Assembly (NCBI GenBank): GCA_026713285.1
Contig: JAPOOT010000157.1
Span: forward strand, 1 to 9,434
Reading direction: 5' to 3'
Length of the DNA: 9,434 bases
From: Gemmatimonadota bacterium
GTDB lineage: Bacteria > JAAXHH01
Part shown: one piece after another, positions 1 through 5,603 of the stretch
Numbering within the stretch: position 1 is the stretch's first letter
How the letters are laid out: the number at the start of each line of letters is the position of its first letter
The notes under the pieces: generated by a model
Seen by the model: only the letters and a program-made list of their open reading frames with translations
The model's database searches: none
Told to the model about the DNA's origin: nothing
Program-made: the position numbers and the translations under genes

Positions 1-411
1 GGCCTCCTGGAAGATCGGACGGTACCGTTCCCGGAAGCCTACCGTGCTGATGACGCCTCCCTTCCGCACGGCCGCGTCGATCCGCTTCGCCAGGGCCATT
101 TCCAGGGCCTGGGGCTTCTCGCTGAAGAGTTGTATGCCTCGTTCGGCAGCCGCGATCTCCACGTCGGTGCGGGCGAAGGCCGGGACGATGGACCACAATG
201 CGTCGGGCTGTTCGGTTTCGAGCATTTCGTGGGCGTCCGAATATGTACGGGCGACCCCGAACTGCGCAGCCGCTTCACTGAGCGCGTCTTCGTTGATGTC
301 GCACAGCGCCGCGATTTCGACGCCGTCGATCCGGCTCAGGTTGGGCAGGTGCGTGGCCTGGGCAAACCTGCCGGTTCCATAAACGGCAACGCGGACGGGT
401 CGGTCAGTCAT
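1..411 (-). CDS. Gfo/Idh/MocA-family oxidoreductase, N-terminal part (cut by the window edge)
   Basis: This gene encodes the first 137 residues of an NAD(P)-dependent dehydrogenase; the rest lies beyond base 1. Seen: a beta-strand plus dinucleotide-binding turn RVAVYGTGRFAQATHLP (residues 7-23), an acidic end of strand 2 (LCDIN, 37-41), and the family's EKP motif (98-100) in SEKPQALE, whose Lys is the usual catalytic/substrate-contacting residue. A VGFRERYRP segment (124-132) follows and matches the start of the C-terminal substrate domain. Family members oxidise or reduce sugars, inositols and related polyols; the substrate cannot be told from this half. The ATG at 409-411 is supported by AGGAGA (418-423, minus strand) six bases upstream. 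It lies 127 bp downstream of the Ldh_2-type gene on the same strand, so co-transcription is likely. No frame disruption is seen in the visible part. Confidence 0.93.
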   Translation of the reverse strand, partial: MTDRPVRVAVYGTGRFAQATHLPNLSRIDGVEIAALCDINEDALSEAAAQFGVARTYSDAHEMLETEQPDALWSIVPAFARTDVEIAAAERGIQLFSEKPQALEMALAKRIDAAVRKGGVISTVGFRERYRPIFQEA

Positions 412-464
412 GGATGTTCTCCTGATCTTCTTCACGCAGGCGTGTTCCGGCGTGGTGCGACCGA

Positions 465-497
465 TGCGGTCCGGCCGGTGCGGTCCGGCCGGTGCGG
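465..497. repeat. 14-bp tandem duplication in the spacer between the two dehydrogenase genes
   Basis: GCGGTCCGGCCGGT occurs twice head to tail (466-479 and 480-493), followed by the start of a third copy (GCGG, 494-497). Each copy contains the palindrome CCGGCCGG, so the transcript could fold into small alternative hairpins. There is no T-run on the minus strand after it, so it does not look like an intrinsic terminator. It may be simple slippage in GC-rich DNA. Confidence 0.6.
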
Positions 498-538
498 CTA
501 TTGCTATTCCTTAATACTGATCTCTATCGATCGCCGGA

Positions 539-1579
539 CTATACGGACGGCATTTCCACGCTTAATTCGGCCGCGGTTTCCGATATCGAGTCCCAGGTCT
601 TTTCCGGAATGTAAATCCCTTCGGCCAGCCGCTTCCGCCTGGTGACTTCTTCGATCTCCCCCGGGGCGTACACCTTCTCGAATCCCGGCAGGGGTTTCGC
701 CGAACCCACGTAGGCCACGTGGGCTTCGATTTCTGCGGTGTATTCGTCCAGGTCCATGAAGGCGCCTATGTCCATCGCGGCGATCAGGATCCCGCCGCCG
801 CCCTTGCCACCCGTACACCCGGCCCTGGACAGGGGACCGATGATCATCTCGATCATCATGGCCAGGCCGTGCCCCTTGTGGCCGAACTGCAGGCCGCCCA
901 GGGGCAGCACGGCCACCTGGTCCGGTTCGGCGTGATACCGGCTCCCGTCGTTCACGTAGCGGCCCTGCTGGTCGATCAGCCAGCCATCCGGCATCGGCTC
1001 GCCGCGTTCGATCTTCTGTTCCACCTTGCCGCCCGCGACCACGCTGAGCGTCATGTCCAGCATGAGCGGCGGCCCCTTCTCCCGGGGCACGGCGAAGGCG
1101 ATGGGCTCGGGACGGAGGCGCCGGTCGGCGCTGCCAAAGGGCGCCACGAATTCGCCGCCGCCGTTCAACCCGACCATGCCGATCATGCCGTGGTCGGCGA
1201 TCCGCGGAGGGAAGTCCCCCAGCCGGCCGATATGGGAGACGTTCCGCAGGGCGACCAGGCCGATCGCGGAGTTCCGCGCCTTTTCCACCGCGATGGAGAG
1301 CGCTTTCGTAACCGCCACGATGCCGTTTGCGCCGTTCCCGTCGACTTGCGCGAAGCCGGGTCGGTCTACGATCACGGAATGGTCTTCCCACGGCTTGTAA
1401 TCCGACTGCAGGGACGGGACGTAACGCGGCATGAACCACACGCCGTGGGAATCGTGCCCAAGCAGATTGCTGGTCGTCAGGTGATCGGCGAGAATATGCG
1501 CGTCGTCTTCTGGGATGCCGGTCGCCTCGAAGATCGACCGGCTCAGGCTGTTCAGCTTGTCGTAGGGCACTACGGGCAT
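539..1579 (-). CDS. Ldh_2-family malate/L-lactate/2-hydroxyacid dehydrogenase
   Basis: This is a 346-residue NAD(P)-dependent oxidoreductase of the Ldh_2 fold (YlbC, ComC, YiaK relatives), distinct from classical Rossmann lactate and malate dehydrogenases. Seen: GHDSHGV at 41-47, whose His45 matches the catalytic His of YiaK-like enzymes; VSHIGRLGDFP at 114-123; MLDMTLSVVAGGKVE at 173-187; GEPMPDGWLID at 193-203; and FGHKGHGLAMMIEMI at 232-246. Length is normal for the family. An in-frame ATG 42 bp further upstream (1621) exists, but the start at 1579 is preferred: AGGAG (1586-1590, minus strand) sits six bases before it, and the MPVVPYDKL start resembles family N-termini. Substrate could be malate, lactate, ureidoglycolate, diketogulonate or sulfolactate; sequence alone does not decide. 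It is first in a probable operon with the Gfo/Idh/MocA gene, which suggests a role in catabolism of a hydroxyacid or sugar acid. Confidence 0.94.
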   Translation of the reverse strand: MPVVPYDKLNSLSRSIFEATGIPEDDAHILADHLTTSNLLGHDSHGVWFMPRYVPSLQSDYKPWEDHSVIVDRPGFAQVDGNGANGIVAVTKALSIAVEKARNSAIGLVALRNVSHIGRLGDFPPRIADHGMIGMVGLNGGGEFVAPFGSADRRLRPEPIAFAVPREKGPPLMLDMTLSVVAGGKVEQKIERGEPMPDGWLIDQQGRYVNDGSRYHAEPDQVAVLPLGGLQFGHKGHGLAMMIEMIIGPLSRAGCTGGKGGGGILIAAMDIGAFMDLDEYTAEIEAHVAYVGSAKPLPGFEKVYAPGEIEEVTRRKRLAEGIYIPEKTWDSISETAAELSVEMPSV

Positions 1580-1631
1580 GGCCAACTCCTCTGGAATCTG
1601 TAGTTTGCAAACGCTGGGCATGGGCGTCGAG

Positions 1632-1775
1632 CCGGATCTCGCGGACCAGGAGGATCGAGCGCGAACCGCGCCGGATCATACGGACCAGGAGGATCGAGCG
1701 AGGACCGCACCGGATCTCGTGGACCAGGCGGACCAGGAGAATCGAGCGAGGATCGAGCCGGGTCTGCAGGACCAG
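1632..1775. repeat. Degenerate 39-bp tandem repeat, about 3.4 units
   Basis: Units start with CCGGATC (or CCGGGTC) at 1632, 1671, 1710 and 1758. The first two units are exactly 39 bp and differ at about 6 of 39 positions. The third is 48 bp because a 9-bp piece (GACCAGGCG/GACCAGGAG) is doubled inside it, and the last is partial. The shared core is GGACCAGGAGGATCGAGCG. All lengths are multiples of three, so open frames persist through the array on both strands (Asp/Gln/Arg-rich on plus, Pro-Gly/Asp-Pro-rich on minus). It would lie in the untranslated leader of the Ldh_2 gene if the promoter at 1782-1809 is real. Function unknown. Confidence 0.85.
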
Positions 1776-1781
1776 ATGAGT

Positions 1782-1809
1782 AAAATATCACATCGCGGGT
1801 CAATGACAA
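1782..1809 (-). promoter_or_regulatory. Possible sigma70-type promoter for the Ldh_2 / Gfo operon
   Basis: On the minus strand TTGTCA (1804-1809) is followed after 16 bp by TATTTT (1782-1787). The -35 matches five of six consensus bases, the -10 four of six. Transcription would start near 1775 and give a leader of about 195 nt that includes the 39-bp repeats. The region is AT-rich, so a chance match is possible. Confidence 0.35.
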
Positions 1810-1867
1810 TCAGAATTGCGAATGACCTTGACTAGCCATAACGACATGAATATATTGGCACAATGAA

Positions 1868-1890
1868 CCATAATGGCACTGCCAAAATGG
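1868..1890. promoter_or_regulatory. 23-bp interrupted dyad, candidate protein-binding site
   Basis: The arms are CCAT-AA-TGGCA and TGCCA-AA-ATGG around a single central C at 1879. Nine of the eleven positions in each arm are complementary; only the AA pairs break the symmetry. No T-run follows, so a terminator is unlikely. The centre lies about 186 bp upstream of the start predicted for the sigma54-type promoter and about 118 bp upstream of that of the sigma70-type promoter. This is a typical distance for an enhancer bound by a sigma54 activator. It could instead be an operator for either divergent unit. Confidence 0.45.
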
Positions 1891-1962
1891 CCATACCGGC
1901 GACACATGACAGCATGACATGATCTGAGCGGACCGGATATACCCGCGTAGAGTTCCGTTGTA

Positions 1963-1990
1963 TTGATAAATTAACGATAGCAATTACAAT
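1963..1990 (+). promoter_or_regulatory. Sigma70-type promoter upstream of groESL
   Basis: TTGATA (1963-1968) and TACAAT (1985-1990) are separated by 16 bp inside an AT-rich stretch, with five of six consensus bases in each hexamer. The predicted start is near 1997, leaving a leader of about 150 nt before groES. It would give housekeeping expression. The AT-rich stretch also lies between the 23-bp dyad and the sigma54-type promoter, where a DNA-bending protein such as IHF often binds; only a partial IHF-like match (TTGATA half) is visible. Confidence 0.6.
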
Positions 1991-2037
1991 ATCTTAAGTA
2001 TGTATTCGAATGATGCTCGGAATGAAGCAGGTCGATG

Positions 2038-2054
2038 TTGGCACGGAAATTGCA
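2038..2054 (+). promoter_or_regulatory. Sigma54 (RpoN) -24/-12 promoter upstream of groESL
   Basis: TTGGCACG-GAAA-TTGCA fits the published sigma54 consensus YTGGCACG-N4-TTGCW at every defined base. The GG (2040-2041) and GC (2052-2053) are separated by exactly 10 bp, the spacing sigma54 requires. The predicted start is near 2065, about 84 nt before the groES ATG. Sigma54 promoters need an activator ATPase bound upstream; the dyad at 1868-1890 is a candidate site. Sigma54-dependent chaperonin operons are known, for example groESL3 of Bradyrhizobium. That this site is used here is inferred. Confidence 0.65.
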
Positions 2055-2148
2055 CCATTGTACGGAAGGAATACGGACGCTAGCATCGTCAACAATCGTG
2101 CTGATGAAGATCAGCGTACTTTATCACAATGGAAAGGAGCAGTAAGCG

Positions 2149-2436
2149 ATGAACGTACAACCTTTGGGCGACCGCGTCCTGGTCAAGCGCCTCGAGGAAG
2201 AAGAGGTACAGCGCGGCGGTATCATCATCCCCGATACGGCGAAGGAAAAGCCGCAGCAGGGCGAGGTCGTGGCGGCCGGTCCGGGACGCGTCGGCGACAA
2301 CGGCGACCGCGTGGCACTGGAAGTCAAGGTCGGGGACAAGATCCTCTTTGGCAAATACTCCGGCACGGAAGTCAAGCTGGATGACGATGAGTATCTCATG
2401 ATGCGCGAGGAAGACATCCTGGGTATCGTGTCGTAG
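2149..2436 (+). CDS. groES: Co-chaperonin GroES (Hsp10)
   Basis: The gene encodes the 95-residue lid subunit that caps the GroEL ring as a heptamer in the cytoplasm. Seen: the N-terminal NVQPLGDRVLVKRL, the mobile loop EEEEVQRGGIIIPDTAKEKP (about 16-35), whose GGIIIP part contacts GroEL, and the C-terminal strand YLMMREEDILGIV. Length is normal. The ATG follows AAAGGAG (2133-2139) by nine bases. GroEL starts 74 bp downstream, the usual groES-groEL operon order. A sigma70-like and a sigma54-like promoter lie upstream; no canonical CIRCE heat-shock operator (TTAGCACTC-N9-GAGTGCTAA) is seen in the leader. Confidence 0.98.
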   Translation: MNVQPLGDRVLVKRLEEEEVQRGGIIIPDTAKEKPQQGEVVAAGPGRVGDNGDRVALEVKVGDKILFGKYSGTEVKLDDDEYLMMREEDILGIVS

Positions 2437-2510
2437 AGAATCACGTGTTGAACCGCGGCAGCGATTGGGCTTGCGGATGAACCAGAGCATATGCATGGAG
2501 GGTTGAACTC

Positions 2511-4151
2511 GTGGCAAAGCAGTTGAAATTCAGGGATGAAGCGCGCCGGTCCGTACTGCGCGGTGTCGAGACCCTGGCCAGGGCGGTGAAGGTCACCCTG
2601 GGTCCCAAGGGCCGGAACGTGGTGCTCGACAAGAAGTTCGGTTCGCCGACCGTCACGAAGGACGGCGTGTCGGTAGCCAAGGAAATCGAACTGGAAGACC
2701 CCTACGAAAACATGGGGGCCCAGATGGTCAAGGAAGTGGCTTCCAAGACCAGCGACATCGCCGGCGACGGAACCACGACGGCCACGGTGCTGGCCGAGGC
2801 CATTTACCGCGAAGGATTGAAGAACGTGACTGCCGGTCACAATCCCATGGCCCTGAAGCGCGGCATCGAGAAGGCCGTGGCGGCGGTGGTGGGTGAGATC
2901 GAGGGCATCAGCCAGCCGACGGCCGGCAAGACCGAGATCGCCCAGGTCGCGACCATTTCTGCCAATAACGACGCAGAGATCGGCGACCTGATCGCCAACG
3001 CCATGGAAAAGGTGGGCAAGGACGGGGTCATTACGGTCGAGGAAGCCAAGAGCATGGACACCATGCTGGACGTGGTCGAAGGCATGCAGTTCGACAAGGG
3101 CTACATCTCTCCGTATTTCGTCACCGATTCCGAACGCATGGAATGCAGCATGGACGATCCTTACATCCTGATCCACGAGAAGAAGATCAGCGTGATGAAG
3201 GATCTCCTGCCCATACTCGAGAAGGTCGTGCAACAGGGCAAATCCATGCTGATCATCGCCGAGGACGTGGAAGGCGAGGCCCTGGCCACGCTGGTGGTCA
3301 ACAAGCTGCGCGGCACCATGCGCATCTCGGCCGTCAAAGCGCCGGGATTCGGCGATCGCCGCAAGGCCATGCTCGAGGACATCGCGATCCTGACCGGCGG
3401 CCGGGTAATCACCGAGGACATCGGCATCAAGCTGGAGAACGTGACCTTCGAGGATCTCGGTCAGGCCAAGCGCGTGGTCATCGACAAGGACGAGACAACG
3501 GTCATCGAGGGTGCGGGCGATCAGTCCGAGATCGAAGGCCGTATCGCCCAGATCCGCCGTCAGATCGATGAAACGACGTCCGACTACGATCGCGAGAAGC
3601 TGCAGGAACGCCTGGCCAAGCTGGCGGGCGGCGTGGCCGTAATCAACGTCGGCGCGGCGACCGAAACGGAGATGAAGGAAAAGAAGGCCCGCGTGGAAGA
3701 CGCGCTCCACGCGACCCGTGCGGCCGTAGAGGAAGGCATCGTGCCCGGCGGCGGCGTGGTATACCTCAGGGGAAGCGGCGCGCTGGACGGTCTGCAGGTC
3801 AATGGCGACGAGTCCACCGGAGTGGCCATCTTGCGACGCGCCCTCGAAGAGCCGCTGCGCCATATCGCGGCCAATGCCGGTGCGGAGGGTTCGGTCATCA
3901 TCGAGCACGTCAAGCAACATGAAGGCAACGTGGGTTACAACGCCAATACGGGCGACTACGAAGATCTCATGTCGGCCGGCGTGATCGACCCGGCGAAGGT
4001 TACGCGCATCGCGTTGCAGAACGCTTCCAGCATCGCGTCCCTTCTGCTGACGACCGAAACGCTGGTCACCGACATCCCGGAGAAGGAGCCACCTCCCGCG
4101 CCAGGCGGTTACGGCGGTGGTGGCATGGGCGGCATGGGCGGCATGATGTAG
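2511..4151 (+). CDS. groEL: Chaperonin GroEL (Hsp60)
   Basis: The 546-residue ATP-driven folding chaperonin forms the tetradecameric cage closed by GroES. Seen: the nucleotide-binding TLGPKGRNVVLD (29-40), TKDGVSVAKEIEL (49-61), the phosphate-binding GDGTTT (85-90), the apical domain with KAPGFGDRRKAML (276-288), the catalytic Asp at 397 in KARVEDALHATRAA (equivalent to E. coli Asp398), the signature AAVEEGIVPGGG (404-415), and a C-terminal tail of Gly-Gly-Met repeats ending MGGMGGMM. The start is a GTG at 2511, chosen because the protein then begins MAKQLKF as in the family and GGAGGG (2497-2502) stands eight bases before it. All key ATPase residues are present, so this is a standard, functional chaperonin rather than a divergent paralogue. 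An intrinsic terminator follows closely. Confidence 0.98.
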   Translation: MAKQLKFRDEARRSVLRGVETLARAVKVTLGPKGRNVVLDKKFGSPTVTKDGVSVAKEIELEDPYENMGAQMVKEVASKTSDIAGDGTTTATVLAEAIYREGLKNVTAGHNPMALKRGIEKAVAAVVGEIEGISQPTAGKTEIAQVATISANNDAEIGDLIANAMEKVGKDGVITVEEAKSMDTMLDVVEGMQFDKGYISPYFVTDSERMECSMDDPYILIHEKKISVMKDLLPILEKVVQQGKSMLIIAEDVEGEALATLVVNKLRGTMRISAVKAPGFGDRRKAMLEDIAILTGGRVITEDIGIKLENVTFEDLGQAKRVVIDKDETTVIEGAGDQSEIEGRIAQIRRQIDETTSDYDREKLQERLAKLAGGVAVINVGAATETEMKEKKARVEDALHATRAAVEEGIVPGGGVVYLRGSGALDGLQVNGDESTGVAILRRALEEPLRHIAANAGAEGSVIIEHVKQHEGNVGYNANTGDYEDLMSAGVIDPAKVTRIALQNASSIASLLLTTETLVTDIPEKEPPPAPGGYGGGGMGGMGGMM

Positions 4152-4177
4152 TGCCTGACGGGCAGTCCAAATGCATG

Positions 4178-4217
4178 AAGACCGGCGCCGGCTGTTCAAG
4201 TCGGCGCCGGTTTTGTT
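4178..4217 (+). terminator. Rho-independent terminator after groEL
   Basis: ACCGGCGCCG (4181-4190) pairs perfectly with CGGCGCCGGT (4202-4211) across an 11-nt loop. The stem can extend by a G-U and two A-U pairs (4178-4180 with 4212-4214). A T-rich tail TTTTGTT (4211-4217) follows. It begins 26 bp after the groEL stop codon. Its tail touches the AGGAAGGA ribosome-binding site of the next gene, so it may act as a partial terminator or attenuator. Each arm is also nearly self-palindromic. Confidence 0.88.
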
Positions 4218-4229
4218 AGGAAGGAATAC

Positions 4230-4580
4230 ATGCCTACCTACCAGTATCGCTGCAACGAATGCGATTACGAGTTTTCCGAGTTCCAGTCGATTACCGCAGA
4301 TCCTCTTTCGACGTGCCCGGAATGCGGCGGCGCCGTGCAGCGCCTTATCAGCGGCGGTGCGGGTTTCCTGTTCAAGGGCGACGGATTCTACATCACGGAT
4401 TACCGCAGCGAGAACTACAAGAAGGCCGAAAAAGCCGACAAGGAATCCTCGTCGGGCAAATCCGACGCGTCCAAGTCCGACGGGTCCGGATCCTCAGACG
4501 CTTCAGGTACCGGCAAAGAGTCGAAATCCAGCGCCTCTTCCAAGGTCGATTCGTCTTCGGGTTCGTCCGAGTCCAACTGA
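4230..4580 (+). CDS. FmdB-family putative regulatory protein (zinc ribbon)
   Basis: The 116-residue protein has an FmdB/CxxC_CxxC_SSSS-type zinc ribbon. The metal ligands are Cys8-x2-Cys11 and Cys29-x2-Cys32 in YRCNECDYEF and CPECGG. They are followed by the conserved GGAGFLFKGDGFYITDYRS stretch (about 42-60) and ENYKKAEK. The remaining 50 residues are a Ser/Asp/Lys-rich, low-complexity tail, probably disordered. The family was named after a gene in an amidase/formamidase cluster and called regulatory, but its biochemical role is not settled. The ATG follows AGGAAGGA (4218-4225) closely. It lies just after the groEL terminator and nine bases before the MoxR gene, so it is probably the first gene of the FmdB-MoxR-DUF58 unit, or reached by read-through from groEL. 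No promoter is visible between the terminator and the start. Confidence 0.93.
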   Translation: MPTYQYRCNECDYEFSEFQSITADPLSTCPECGGAVQRLISGGAGFLFKGDGFYITDYRSENYKKAEKADKESSSGKSDASKSDGSGSSDASGTGKESKSSASSKVDSSSGSSESN

Positions 4581-4589
4581 AGGATCAAC

Positions 4590-5603
4590 ATGACCACGGA
4601 AAACGTGAAATCACCGGATGACATCAAGGCCATCCACGACCGTATATACGAGCAGAGCGTCTTCGTCGACCGGCTGATCTCGGAAATCGGCAAGGTGATC
4701 GTCGGTCAGCATTACATGGTCGAGCGCCTCCTGATCGGCCTGCTGACCAATGGGCACATTCTGCTCGAAGGCGTGCCGGGACTGGCCAAGACCCTGGCCG
4801 TCAAGACCCTGGCGTCGACGGTCGCGGCGCGGTTCCACCGCATTCAGTTCACGCCCGACCTGCTCCCCGCCGATCTGACGGGCACCATGATCTACGAAGC
4901 GGGCAGCGGCGAGTTCATCGCCAAGAAGGGACCGATCTTCGCCCACCTCATCCTCGCGGACGAAATCAACCGCGCGCCGGCGAAAGTGCAGAGCGCCCTC
5001 CTGGAGGCCATGCAGGAGCACCAAGTCACCATAGGCGACGAGACTTTTCCGCTCGAGGACCCCTTCCTGGTGCTCGCCACGCAGAATCCCATCGAGCAGG
5101 AAGGCACCTACCCCCTTCCGGAGGCCCAGGTCGACCGGTTCATGCTCAAGCTGACCACGACCTATCCCCGCAAGGAAGAGGAACTCGAGATTCTGAACCG
5201 CATGACGGCCGGCGAGTCGGTTGAAGTGGAACAGGTCGTGTCGCTGGAGGATATCGTCCGTGCGAGATCGATCATCAACCAGGTCTACATGGACGAGAAG
5301 ATCAAGCAATACATCGTCGACCTCGTCTTCGCGACCCGCAACCCGGAGGACTACGGCGAGCTCGCCGACATCCGAGACCTGGTGGAGTACGGCGCCTCGC
5401 CCCGTGCGACGATCTACCTGGCGACGGCCGCGCGCGCGCACGCCTTCCTGCGCCGCAGAGGCTATGTCACCCCGGAGGACGTAAAGTCGATCGGAATGGA
5501 CGTGTTGCGCCACCGCGTCATCGTCACCTACGAGGCGGAGGCGGAAGACATGACCGCGGAACAAATCCTTCAGCGCGTGTTCGACTGTGTAGAGATCCCT
5601 TGA
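4590..5603 (+). CDS. MoxR-family AAA+ ATPase
   Basis: The 337-residue cytoplasmic AAA+ ATPase is of the MoxR class, whose members act as chaperones that mature or activate partner complexes, usually with vWA proteins. Seen: Walker A GVPGLAKT (61-68), Walker B LILADEINRAP (120-130, Asp124/Glu125), sensor-1 region ATQNPIEQEGTYPLPEAQVDR (163-183), and the sensor-2 arginine in GASPRA (268-273) within the small helical lid domain. Length and all ATPase motifs are normal, so it should be active. An SD-like GAAGGA lies just before the ATG, overlapping the stop codon region of the FmdB gene. Its TGA stop overlaps the TTG start of the DUF58 gene by four bases, which points to translational coupling and a shared function. 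The target complex is not encoded nearby within the window. Confidence 0.95.
   Translation: MTTENVKSPDDIKAIHDRIYEQSVFVDRLISEIGKVIVGQHYMVERLLIGLLTNGHILLEGVPGLAKTLAVKTLASTVAARFHRIQFTPDLLPADLTGTMIYEAGSGEFIAKKGPIFAHLILADEINRAPAKVQSALLEAMQEHQVTIGDETFPLEDPFLVLATQNPIEQEGTYPLPEAQVDRFMLKLTTTYPRKEEELEILNRMTAGESVEVEQVVSLEDIVRARSIINQVYMDEKIKQYIVDLVFATRNPEDYGELADIRDLVEYGASPRATIYLATAARAHAFLRRRGYVTPEDVKSIGMDVLRHRVIVTYEAEAEDMTAEQILQRVFDCVEIP

Larger units (their letters stand above)
1580..2148. other. Large divergent spacer between the Ldh_2 gene and groES
   Basis: This 569-bp stretch has no convincing gene. The part next to the dehydrogenase is GC-rich and contains the 39-bp tandem repeat. From about 1776 the composition turns AT-rich and holds a possible leftward promoter, a 23-bp interrupted dyad, a short CATGACAG/CATGACAT tandem pair (1905-1920), a sigma70-like promoter and a sigma54-type promoter facing groES. 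Open frames crossing it on both strands lack ribosome-binding sites and run out of frame into the flanking genes. It is therefore best read as a shared control region for divergent transcription units. Confidence 0.75.

Noticed and set aside
504..1679. 391-codon open frame on the same strand as the Ldh_2 gene
   Set aside because: It is in another frame of the clear Ldh_2 gene, very Arg/Gly/Pro-rich, and runs through the tandem repeat without recognisable domain features.
1570..1809. 79-residue collagen-like (Pro-Gly/Asp-Pro-rich) leader frame upstream of the Ldh_2 gene
   Set aside because: It starts at a TTG without a visible ribosome-binding site, and its composition follows from the 39-bp repeat. 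It is not supported as a gene, though it ends close to the Ldh_2 start.
1578..1835. 85-residue Asp/Arg/Gln-rich frame on the plus strand across the repeat
   Set aside because: It starts within the Ldh_2 start region on the opposite strand, has no ribosome-binding site facing it, and its length comes only from the stop-free repeat.
2081..2104. CIRCE-like inverted repeat (TAGCATCG and CGTGCTGA) in the groES leader
   Set aside because: Only the AGCA/TGCT cores agree with TTAGCACTC-N9-GAGTGCTAA, and they are 13 rather than 15 bp apart; the inner arm bases do not match. It is too degenerate to call an HrcA site.
2010..2384. 124-codon open frame overlapping groES in another frame
   Set aside because: No ribosome-binding site precedes it, and from 2149 on it is an Arg/Gly-rich frameshifted reading of groES.
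2124..4199. 691-codon open frame antisense to groES-groEL
   Set aside because: It is a shadow of GC-rich codon use in groEL; it lacks a ribosome-binding site, has a His/Asp/Val-rich composition typical of antisense frames, and the sense genes are unambiguous.
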